DNA from: Ectothiorhodospiraceae bacterium WFHF3C12
GTDB taxonomy: Bacteria; Pseudomonadota; Gammaproteobacteria; Nitrococcales; Nitrococcaceae
Length of the DNA stretch: 50,354 nucleotides
Assembly (NCBI GenBank): GCA_013519935.1
Contig: JACDUA010000028.1
Span: 1 to 50,354 of the forward strand
Direction: 5' to 3'
Below, one piece after another: positions 35,849 to 42,811 of the stretch. Positions within the stretch are counted from its first letter, which is position 1. Each line of letters begins with the position of its first letter. The notes beneath the pieces are model-generated. The model was not told where the DNA came from. It worked only from the letters and a program-made list of their open reading frames with translations, and ran no database searches. A program made the translations under genes and the position numbers.

Positions 35849-35866
35849 TGTTTCGATCAAAACTAT
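35849..35866. promoter_or_regulatory. Candidate operator upstream of the chemoreceptor gene
   Basis: Dyad GTTTCGATCAAAAC at 35850-35863, followed by TA. It differs at two of 14 positions from GTTTCGATCGCAAC (12216-12229) in the hmgA/fah promoter. It lies 48 nt upstream of the start codon at 35802. Confidence 0.5.
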
Positions 35867-36067
35867 CGGCACGCGGTCGCGTTTCTTTAATGCGGTCCAA
35901 TCTGTGGAATCAAGGCTAGACGCACGGCGACTCGGGTTTTGTGATTCCGTAAGCATTCGAGCGGGATGGATGCTCGGCGAATTGCCTTGTCACGAGCGTG
36001 ACTGACACCGGCGCCGGGCATTCGACGAACGCGCGACACGCGGGCGGCGCACGCCGTCCGCCTCCGG

Positions 36068-36769
36068 CTACCCAGCGTGGAAGAACTCGATCAAGGCCCG
36101 CGCGAGCCGGTCCGTGGGAACCTTCTCGATCGGGTGGGGCGTTGCCGGGAAAACCTCCAGCTCACCCTGGGGCAACGACCGGTAGGCCTCGACACATTCC
36201 GCCACCGATACCATGTGGTCACGGTCCCCCACCGCGATACGCACGGGCTGCTCGATCGCCCCGAGCAGATTGGCATCGATTTCCGCGCCCTCCCCCATGG
36301 TGAGCATCATTTCCTCGGTGCTCTTCAGCACGTTGCGCCAGCCGTAGGCGCTGTGGCGCCGCTCCAGCAGCCGCGCGAAGGCAGGCACCTTTTCGGCGAT
36401 ACGCTCGGGGTCGAGCATCCGCACCTCGCCCGCGGCGAACTCCGGCGACCAGTCGAGCTTCGTGGACAGCGTGAACACCCGCGACAACCGTCCCGGCCAG
36501 GTCCTGGCGGCGTACAGCGCGGCATAACCTCCCATGCTGTAGCCGAAGACATGAGCGTGCTCGATGGCCTCGCGGTCGAGGTACGCCAATATGTTCTCGG
36601 CGAAGTGGGCGGTGCGGAACGGCCTGTCGGCGGCCGGCGACTGGCCGTGGCCCTCGAAATCCAGGGTGTGCACCGCGAAGTGCCGTCCGAGCTCCCGAGC
36701 CAGAGCCTCGAACTGACCGCTCGCCCCCAAGGCTCCGTGCAGCAGGAGCAGATCCGGTTTGCTGTTCAT
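36068..36769 (-). CDS. Alpha/beta hydrolase
   Basis: 233 residues from ATG 36769 (MNSKPDLLLLHG); a GTG one codon upstream is also possible. Oxyanion region LLLLHGALGASGQF, nucleophile elbow GYSMGGYAALYA (Ser), Asp in VGDRDHMV and His in PHPIEKV complete the triad. It lacks a signal peptide, so it acts in the cytoplasm. It follows the second binding-protein gene after a strong hairpin and is likely part of the P450 operon. An ester or ring-cleavage-product hydrolase role is possible; the substrate is unknown. Confidence 0.85.
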   Translation of the reverse strand: MNSKPDLLLLHGALGASGQFEALARELGRHFAVHTLDFEGHGQSPAADRPFRTAHFAENILAYLDREAIEHAHVFGYSMGGYAALYAARTWPGRLSRVFTLSTKLDWSPEFAAGEVRMLDPERIAEKVPAFARLLERRHSAYGWRNVLKSTEEMMLTMGEGAEIDANLLGAIEQPVRIAVGDRDHMVSVAECVEAYRSLPQGELEVFPATPHPIEKVPTDRLARALIEFFHAG

Positions 36770-36802
36770 CACTGGTTACTTCTTCGAATTGACTTTGGTA
36801 CT

Positions 36803-36834
36803 GATTCCCCCCGCCCGTGAGGGCGGGGGGAATC
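36803..36834 (-). repeat. Strong hairpin downstream of the second binding-protein gene
   Basis: GATTCCCCCCGCCC, loop GTGA, GGGCGGGGGGAATC: a perfect 14-bp stem. It begins 4 nt after the binding-protein stop and precedes the hydrolase gene. No T-tract. It likely stabilises the upstream mRNA or reduces read-through into the hydrolase gene. Confidence 0.6.
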
Positions 36835-36838
36835 CGGC

Positions 36839-37993
36839 TCACTGTGCCAGCTCGAACTCGCCGTCGCGCACGGTGAGCATACGGAACGAAGTGGCCACGT
36901 CCAGACCGAGGTGATCCTCGGGGCTCATGTCGAAAATGCCCGTGACGCCCACGAACCGGTCCGTGTTCTCGATGGCGTCACGCACCGCGGCCTTGTCGGT
37001 GGTGCCCGCACGCTTGTACGCGTCCACCGCCAGCATGAGGCCATCGTAGGCATAGCCGCCGAATGGGGAGGGCTTGCTGCCGTAGGCCGCCCTGTAGTCG
37101 TTGATGTAGGAAAGCAGCTTGGCCTTGCGGGGATCGTCGTCCGGGAGCTTCTCAGCGACCAGCAGCGACGAGCCCGGGAGGAGCATGCCCTCGGCGGCGT
37201 CTCCGGCGAGATCCAGGAACTGCGTGGAGGCCACGCCGTGGGACTGGTAGAACGGCAGATCGATGCCCAGGGCCCGGTAGTTCTTGGTGACGATGGCCGG
37301 CGCCTGGCCGAACCCGAACACGAAGATCGCCTCGATCCCTTCCGCGTTGCGCATCTTGGTGAGCTGCGCCGTCATGTCCGTGTCCTTCGGCCCATAGGTC
37401 TCATCGGCCACGATCTCGACACCGTACTCCGACGCCACCTTGAGCGTCTGCTCGCGCCCCGAACGGCCGAAACCGCCCGTCCCGGACAACAGCCCGATCT
37501 TGGTGATCCCCTTGGCCTGCATATCGCGCAGCACCTTCCTGGCGGCCATGCGGTCGGTCTCGGGGGTCTTGAAAACCCATTTGCGCACGGGCTCGATGGG
37601 CTTCACGGCACCCGCGAAGCTGATGAAGGGCACACCCGCCCGTTCGATGACCGACAACGCGGCCATGGTGGTACCCGTGGTGCCGCCGCCGATAATGATG
37701 TCCACCTTGTCGGCGCTGACCAGCCGCTTGGCGAACGTCCGCGCCTCGCCGGCGCTGCCGGCGTCGTCGTAATGGATCAGCTCCAGCTGCTTGCCGAGGA
37801 CGCCGCCATTCTCGTTGATGTCCTCGATATAGAGCTTCAGTGTCTTGAGCTCCGGGTCGCCCAGGAACGAAGCCGGCCCGGTCACCGGCAGGAACGTGCC
37901 AATCCTGATGGTATCCGCCGCCTGTGCGGGCGCGGCCAGGGACAGCGCCAGCGCAACGGCCGGCAGGATCCTACGCAGCATCTTGTTGAACAT
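36839..37993 (-). CDS. ABC transporter periplasmic binding protein, paralogue without its own permeases
   Basis: 384 residues from ATG 37993 (MFNKMLRRIL) behind GGAGGAGG. Signal peptide ends PAQAA; the mature part starts DTIRIGTFLPVTGPASFLGD. It is clearly similar along its whole length to the protein at 22479-23633 (for example DETYGPKDTDMTAQLT and FYQSHGVAS are identical in both). No permease or ATPase lies beside it, so it probably docks on the livHMG/hemerythrin-LivF importer with a different ligand. It lies between the P450 gene and the hydrolase gene. Confidence 0.9.
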   Translation of the reverse strand: MFNKMLRRILPAVALALSLAAPAQAADTIRIGTFLPVTGPASFLGDPELKTLKLYIEDINENGGVLGKQLELIHYDDAGSAGEARTFAKRLVSADKVDIIIGGGTTGTTMAALSVIERAGVPFISFAGAVKPIEPVRKWVFKTPETDRMAARKVLRDMQAKGITKIGLLSGTGGFGRSGREQTLKVASEYGVEIVADETYGPKDTDMTAQLTKMRNAEGIEAIFVFGFGQAPAIVTKNYRALGIDLPFYQSHGVASTQFLDLAGDAAEGMLLPGSSLLVAEKLPDDDPRKAKLLSYINDYRAAYGSKPSPFGGYAYDGLMLAVDAYKRAGTTDKAAVRDAIENTDRFVGVTGIFDMSPEDHLGLDVATSFRMLTVRDGEFELAQ

Positions 37994-38125
37994 TCGAAAC
38001 CTCCTCCAGACTGCGGGTGCGGGGGTGATCCCCCATTCTGTGTGGAACGAAGCCGGTATCCTCCGACGGGATTCGCCGCCTGAACGTCCGGGTCGCGCCT
38101 CCCGGGCAACGACGGGCTGGAACGC

Positions 38126-40453
38126 CTAGAGCGACAGAATCAGCTTGCCACCACGGGAACGCGAGCAGCAGCTCATCATGCGGTTGTTTTCATCGCGCTC
38201 CGATGCCGTAAGCACGCGATCGCGGTGGTCGATATCGCCGGCCTGAACGGCGACCTCGCAGGTACCGCACAGGCCTTCCTCGCAGTCGCTGGGCACGTCC
38301 ACGCTGGCACCGCGCAAAGCCTCCAGCAGGCTCTGATGCGGCGGCACGTGCACGGTCAGGTCCGAGTCGACGAGCTCGACGTCAAAGCCGATTTCCCGAT
38401 CCGGATCGAGCTTCGTGCCCGCGGAGCTGAAGTGCTCGACGTGCAGGAAGTGCTCCGGCCGCCCCTTGGCCGCGGTCTCCAGCGCCTCGAGCAGCCGCTC
38501 CGGCCCGCAACCGTAAACCTGTTCGTGGTCGCCGCAGCCCCCGAGCAGCGCATCGAGGTCCATGCGCTGGCCGTCCGCCTTCGAGTAGACGTTCAGTCGC
38601 TCCCCGTGGTCGCGTTCGAGGCGCTCCAGAAACGCCATCGTCGCCCTGCAACGGCCGGCGTAGTGGATACTGTAGGGCTTGCCGAGCGCCTTGAGCCTAT
38701 CCGCCATGGCGATGATGGGGGTGATGCCGATACCGCCTGCCACCAGCAGGTAACCTGCGGCGGACTCGTCCAGCCGGAACTGGTTACGGGGACCGCGAAA
38801 ACGCACCGGCATGTCCGGGCGGACATGGTCGTGGATGTACGCCGAGCCGCCGCGTCCCTCCGTTTCCCGGAGGATCGCCAGCTTGAGCCGGTGCGGATCG
38901 TCCGGATCCCCGCACAGGGAGTATTTGCGCACGTAATCTCCGATCACCAGGTCGATATGGGCACCGGGCGTCCAGCCGGGCACCGGCCGGCCACGCGGGT
39001 CCTCCAGGGTCAGGCCCAGAACGCCCTCCGCCGGGCGCTCCACTGCCGCGACACGGGCCTGGCGCGCGATGTCATGCTTCACCGGAGCGCCGATCGGCAT
39101 CGGCATCCGTGTTTCCAGGATCGTCGGATCGCGCCGCTCGGGATTCTCGCTCGGTTCCCATTCCACCCAGAGGTGCTCCGGCCCCCGGAATGAGGTGTTG
39201 GGTATGTACGTGAATTCCTGATCCGGGACGAGGCGCATGTGGGGCAGCCGCTTGGTGAACTCCTCCATGAAGATGCGCATCTCCATGCGCGCCAGGTTCT
39301 TGCCCAGGCACTGGTGGCTGCCGTAGCCGAAGGTCAGGTGCTCGGCGGTGTTGTCCCGGTAGATGTCCAGCTCGTCCACGTTCTCGAAATGCCGCTCGTC
39401 ATGGTTGGCCGAGCTGCTGACGATGAGCAGCTTCGCGCCCTCAGGGATCTCCACGCCGCCAACCGTGGTGTCCGCCATGGCGATACGCCGCCAGGCGACG
39501 ACCGAACCGGAGTAGCGCAGGCACTCCTCCACCGCGTTGGGGATCAGCGACGGGTCCTCGCAGACGTCCGCCCAGGCATCGGGCTTCTCCAGCAGCACGC
39601 GCAGGGCGTTGGCGATGGCATGGGCCGTGGTCTCATGGGCCGCGACGATGCCCGCCATCATCATGGAATGCAGGTAGGAGTCCGTCACCACCTCGGGAAG
39701 CTCCTTCTGACGGCGAATCGCGTACCGCATCCAGCCCGGTCCGGAAGGATCCTCGCGCATCTTCTCCAGCACGCCGCCGGCGTACTGCCAGAACTTGCCG
39801 ACGGCCTCGGCCACGGCCACCTGCTCCTCCGGCGAGGGGCGGCCCCATGTATTGACCGTATGGGCGATGGAGTACTCCCGCAGGGTGTCCATGTCCTCTT
39901 CGGGGATCCCCAGGAAGTGAAGCGCCACGGTCAGCGGGATCTCCCAGAGCATCTCGTCGACCAGATCCACCCGGCCACGGTCGATGAAACGATTCACGTA
40001 TTCCCGCGTCAGACGCCGCACCATGGGTTCGTGCTTGGCGAGCTCCTCCGGCTCGAAGGAAGCCATCAGGGCCCGCCGGCGCTCCATGTGCGCCGGCTCA
40101 TCCTCGTTGACCAGGGTTCTATTCAGGGCGAAGCCGTAGCGCTTGAGCGTGTCCTCGGCCTCCTGGGATACCGGCGTGATCTTCTCCAGCGCGATCGCGG
40201 GCGAGAATACCCGGTTGTCGCGGAATACCGCCTTGACGTCGTCGTACCGGGTGACCACCCAGTAGCCGAGCTTGGGGCTGTAGAAAACCGGCTCCTCGTC
40301 CCGCGACCACTTCAAGGAGCCCGCGGGATCCTGCTGGTAAGGGGCCTCGAAGGGGTCAAACGCCGCCGCTTGTTCGGACAGCGGACAGCCTGACCGGGAA
40401 TGCATGTCTTCAAAGGGGCAGCCAGAGCCGCCCTGTTCCGCCTGGGTTGCCAT
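38126..40453 (-). CDS. Self-sufficient cytochrome P450 (CYP116B-like) with fused reductase and ferredoxin
   Basis: 775 residues. Haem domain 1-~440: I-helix GIVAAHETTAHA, ExxR at E310-R313, haem-binding FGYGSHQCLGK with C382. Reductase of phthalate-dioxygenase type 450-~680: flavin-binding RKYSLCG (509-515), NAD(P)-binding AGGIGITP (572-579) and GCGPE (648-652). C-terminal plant-type [2Fe-2S] ferredoxin with C724, C729, C732 and C762. This domain order is that of class VII P450s (CYP116B), which need no separate redox partner and oxidise aromatic substrates (hydroxylation, O-dealkylation). Cytoplasmic. First gene of the operon with the binding protein and hydrolase; divergent from iclR. Native substrate not known. 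Confidence 0.93.
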   Translation of the reverse strand: MATQAEQGGSGCPFEDMHSRSGCPLSEQAAAFDPFEAPYQQDPAGSLKWSRDEEPVFYSPKLGYWVVTRYDDVKAVFRDNRVFSPAIALEKITPVSQEAEDTLKRYGFALNRTLVNEDEPAHMERRRALMASFEPEELAKHEPMVRRLTREYVNRFIDRGRVDLVDEMLWEIPLTVALHFLGIPEEDMDTLREYSIAHTVNTWGRPSPEEQVAVAEAVGKFWQYAGGVLEKMREDPSGPGWMRYAIRRQKELPEVVTDSYLHSMMMAGIVAAHETTAHAIANALRVLLEKPDAWADVCEDPSLIPNAVEECLRYSGSVVAWRRIAMADTTVGGVEIPEGAKLLIVSSSANHDERHFENVDELDIYRDNTAEHLTFGYGSHQCLGKNLARMEMRIFMEEFTKRLPHMRLVPDQEFTYIPNTSFRGPEHLWVEWEPSENPERRDPTILETRMPMPIGAPVKHDIARQARVAAVERPAEGVLGLTLEDPRGRPVPGWTPGAHIDLVIGDYVRKYSLCGDPDDPHRLKLAILRETEGRGGSAYIHDHVRPDMPVRFRGPRNQFRLDESAAGYLLVAGGIGITPIIAMADRLKALGKPYSIHYAGRCRATMAFLERLERDHGERLNVYSKADGQRMDLDALLGGCGDHEQVYGCGPERLLEALETAAKGRPEHFLHVEHFSSAGTKLDPDREIGFDVELVDSDLTVHVPPHQSLLEALRGASVDVPSDCEEGLCGTCEVAVQAGDIDHRDRVLTASERDENNRMMSCCSRSRGGKLILSL

Positions 40454-40587
40454 ACTTCTCTCGACAGCGTTGACGTGTTACGAATATCGCACAAGCTGTA
40501 TTAATATGCGCACTTCAGCAGAAGATAGGCCAGAGCATCCCGAGCGTCAAACGGGACGACTCCGGTCTCTGGGTAGCTCTCCGGACA
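40454..40587. promoter_or_regulatory. Divergent P450/iclR promoter region
   Basis: 134 bases. AT-rich palindrome TATTAATA (40499-40506) and flanking ACAGC...GCTGT arms are candidate regulator sites. No strong consensus promoter was seen. Confidence 0.35.
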
Positions 40588-41268
40588 ATGGCCACCACAC
40601 TGCAAACGCTGGATCGCGGACTTCAGACACTGGAGCTAGTAGGCCGACGCGCCGGTGGTATGTCGGTTGCGGCACTCGCCGCGGAGCTTGACGTGCATCG
40701 GGCCGTCGCCTATCGCATCGTGGCGACCCTGGAAACCCGCGGACTGGTGAGCCGCGCGGCTGACGGGAGGATCCGGCTGGGCGCCGGCGTCACCCGGCTG
40801 GCGTCGTGTTTCGAGCCCCAGCTGCGCGATGTGGCCCTGCCCCTGTTGCAGGCGTTGTCGGACGAGGCCCGCGCAACCGCATTTCTGTCCGTCGCCCAGG
40901 GCGAGGAATGCGTCGTCGTGCTGGTCGCCGAGCCCGAGGCCGGCCTGCTCCGGGTGGGCTACCGGGTGGGTAGCAGGCATCCCCTGTCGCTGGGCGCAGC
41001 CGGGATCGCCATCCTGGCCGGCCGTGAACCGGCACCCGACGAGCCGGAGGCCGTGACCCGGGCGCGCGAGGACGGTTACAGCCTCACCCGCGGGCAGTTG
41101 CAGGAAGGAGCTGTCGGGGTGGCCACGCCCCTGGGCAGGGAAGGGCAAAAGAAGGGACTGGAGGCCTGCGTCGGCGTCGTCGCCATGAACGATCTCGACA
41201 CCGACTTGGCGATCTCCGCCGTTAAGGCAACCGCAAAAACCATTGCGAGCCACCTGAACATGGCCTGA
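40588..41268 (+). CDS. IclR-family transcriptional regulator
   Basis: 226 residues. N-terminal winged helix (GMSVAALAAELDVHRAVAYRIVATLETRGLV) and C-terminal effector domain (LGAAGIAILAGREPA; GVATPLGREGQKKGLEACVGVV). Divergent from the P450 operon, which it most likely controls. The effector is probably an aromatic acid. Shine-Dalgarno is weak. Confidence 0.88.
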   Translation: MATTLQTLDRGLQTLELVGRRAGGMSVAALAAELDVHRAVAYRIVATLETRGLVSRAADGRIRLGAGVTRLASCFEPQLRDVALPLLQALSDEARATAFLSVAQGEECVVVLVAEPEAGLLRVGYRVGSRHPLSLGAAGIAILAGREPAPDEPEAVTRAREDGYSLTRGQLQEGAVGVATPLGREGQKKGLEACVGVVAMNDLDTDLAISAVKATAKTIASHLNMA

Positions 41269-41340
41269 TACGGCAACGACCACCGTCGAATGCCCAAAGG
41301 CCGCTTTGCGGAACGCGCCGGTACCTCAGCTTCCCAGGAC

Positions 41341-41368
41341 AAAAAAAAGGCCCCATCTCTGGAGCCTT
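41341..41368 (-). terminator. Rho-independent terminator after tRNA-Arg
   Basis: On the minus strand AAGGCTCC, loop AGAGAT, GGGGCCTT (one G-U pair) followed by a run of seven to eight T. It lies 6 nt after the tRNA-Arg CCA end. A clear intrinsic terminator for the tRNA-Ser/tRNA-Arg transcript. Confidence 0.93.
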
Positions 41369-41374
41369 CATACT

Positions 41375-41451
41375 TGGCGCGCCCGGGAAGATTCGAACTC
41401 CCAACCTCCTGATCCGTAGTCAGGTGCTCTATCCAGTTGAGCTACGGGCGC
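41375..41451 (-). tRNA. tRNA-Arg (anticodon ACG)
   Basis: Acceptor GCGCCCG pairs with CGGGCGC, discriminator G, CCA encoded. D-arm AGCTCAACTGGATAGAGC, anticodon loop CTACGGA with ACG at 34-36, T-loop GTTCGAATC. 77 nt with CCA. Adjacent downstream to the tRNA-Ser repeat array. Confidence 0.97.
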
Positions 41452-41509
41452 TGAAAAGAGCGCGAAGTATCGCTGTATCGGCGTTCTTGGTCAAGCCTGG
41501 AAACACCCC

Positions 41510-42051
41510 GCAGGCGGCATTCGGCGCGCTGCCGGACGGGTCGCCGCCGCTGCGCTCGGACGTTCATTCGCCTTGCGGGAATGGCCCACCGTTGCCCCAA
41601 GTCGAACCCCGGATTGGTTTATCGAGGGTTCGAATCTACCTCCGCCATCTTCCCGGTACGGCCCCTTCGGAGCCGTACCGGGAAGATGGCGGAGAGAGAG
41701 GGATTATTCGCGGCTTTCGCCGCTCACCCTCCGGGCCGTCGTCGCTCCGCTCCGACGTTCAATCGCCCTGTCGGGCGATTAGTCGAACCCCGGATTCATC
41801 TATCGAGGGTTCGAATCGAACTTTCTGCATCTTCCCGGTACGGCCCCTTCGGAGCCGTACCGGGAAGATGGCGGAGAGAGAGGGATTATTCGCGGCTTTC
41901 GCCGCTCACCCTCCGGGCCGTCGTCGCTCCGCTCCGACGTTCAATCGCCCTGTCGGGCGATTAGTCGAACCCCGGATCCGTCTATCGAGGGTTCGAATCG
42001 AACTTTCTGCATCTTCCCGGTACGGCCCCTTTCGGAGCCGTACCGGGAAGA
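41510..42051 (-). repeat. Tandem array of 182-bp units carrying the tRNA-Ser 3' end
   Basis: The hairpin motif ATCTTCCCGGTACGGC recurs starting at 41647, 41829 and 42011, an exact 182-bp period. Each unit (minus strand) has: the last ~20 nt of tRNA-Ser(GCT) ending CTCTCTCCGCCA, a near-perfect 16-19 bp hairpin (TCTTCCCGGTACGG arms), an inverted copy of 16 nt of the T-arm (ATCGAGGGTTCGAATC), and a GC-rich linker. Units are almost identical; a diverged partial unit reaches to about 41510. The array lies between tRNA-Ser and tRNA-Arg in the direction of transcription. Open frames across it are not coding because 182 is not a multiple of three. The layout recalls the E. coli tyrT/rtT repeats. Confidence 0.9.
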
Positions 42052-42141
42052 TGGCGGAGAGAGAGGGATTCGAACCCTCGATGGGTGTTAACCCATACTC
42101 CCTTAGCAGGGGAGCGCCTTCAGCCACTCGGCCATCTCTCC
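42052..42141 (-). tRNA. tRNA-Ser (anticodon GCT)
   Basis: 90 nt with encoded CCA. Acceptor GGAGAGA pairs with TCTCTCC, discriminator G. Anticodon loop CTGCTAA gives GCT. Long variable arm (TATGGGTTAACACCCAT region) typical of serine tRNA. T-arm GAGGGTTCGAATCCCTC. Preceded by csrA, as is usual in Gammaproteobacteria. Confidence 0.97.
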
Positions 42142-42186
42142 GCTGCCCAAACCGGATCGTTCGGGATATGCTGCCGCAGATGCGTC

Positions 42187-42220
42187 GCGGCCCTGAAGAG
42201 GGGTGCCTCTTCAGGGCCGC
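42187..42220. repeat. 15-bp perfect hairpin between csrA and tRNA-Ser
   Basis: GCGGCCCTGAAGAGG, loop GGTG, CCTCTTCAGGGCCGC. No T-tract on either side, so it is not a standard intrinsic terminator. It may end or process the csrA message or separate it from the tRNA transcript. Confidence 0.6.
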
Positions 42221-42257
42221 CAAGGATACGAAAAATCCCCTAACGCGTAAAGGCGCG

Positions 42258-42473
42258 CTAGGCGTCGCCACCCCCGCCAACCGAGGTGTTGCCCTCGCCC
42301 GGGGCATCCTGCTCGCGCTGGATTCGGTCGTAGATCTCCTCGCGGTGTACGGACACATGCTTGGGTGCATTGACACCGATACGTACCTGGTTGCCCTTGA
42401 CACCCAGCACGGTCACGGTGACCTCGTCACCGATCATCAACGTCTCGCCAACCCTTCTGGTGAGAATCAGCAT
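42258..42473 (-). CDS. csrA: Carbon storage regulator CsrA
   Basis: 71 residues from ATG 42473 ([15 protein letters not shown]), 9 nt after AGGAGG. RNA-binding dimer that represses or stabilises target mRNAs through GGA motifs. Conserved core: [34 protein letters not shown] (shown here by its ends [11 protein letters not shown] and [11 protein letters not shown]), with R44 in VHREEI conserved. The C-terminus has an acidic/Gly-rich tail. Its place between lysC and tRNA-Ser is classic gammaproteobacterial synteny. Confidence 0.97.
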   Translation of the reverse strand: MLILTRRVGETLMIGDEVTVTVLGVKGNQVRIGVNAPKHVSVHREEIYDRIQREQDAPGEGNTSVGGGGDA

Positions 42474-42811
42474 CTCGGAAATCCTCCTAAGCTCCTTGCG
42501 TACCCGGCCTTCGTCCATTGCCTGCGGACCGTTCCCTGGGTCACTGGCAAACCACCCGGCCGGACACCCCCAGCGTTTACCCCCTTTCAGTGTGCGCCCG
42601 CCTGTCCCTTCGCGGCATACGTCCTGAGAGGTACTGATTCAAAGCCGCGGCCAACACGGGAATCTTCCGTGTCAGCCTGCGGATCACGCTCCAACCAATG
42701 CATGAGCACCCGTACTAGGTACGGGCTAAGCAACATTATTGCAACCTCGGCGAACCAATACTGCGCGCTACTTCGCGCTTGCGATACCGCCGCAACGCGA
42801 CCGGCGGAAAA
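42474..42811. promoter_or_regulatory. lysC-csrA intergenic region
   Basis: 338 bases. Contains a perfect inverted repeat CCCGTAC-TAG-GTACGGG (42709-42725) without a T-tract, possibly the lysC 3' hairpin. AT-rich GCAATAATG nearby on the minus strand may belong to a csrA promoter. No gene seen. Confidence 0.35.

Noticed and set aside
34246-35919. 557-codon plus-strand open frame
   Set aside because: Antisense to the chemoreceptor gene; composition typical of a shadow frame.
41510-42051. CRISPR array
   Set aside because: Units are 182 bp and nearly identical along their whole length, with no repeat/spacer alternation and no cas genes.
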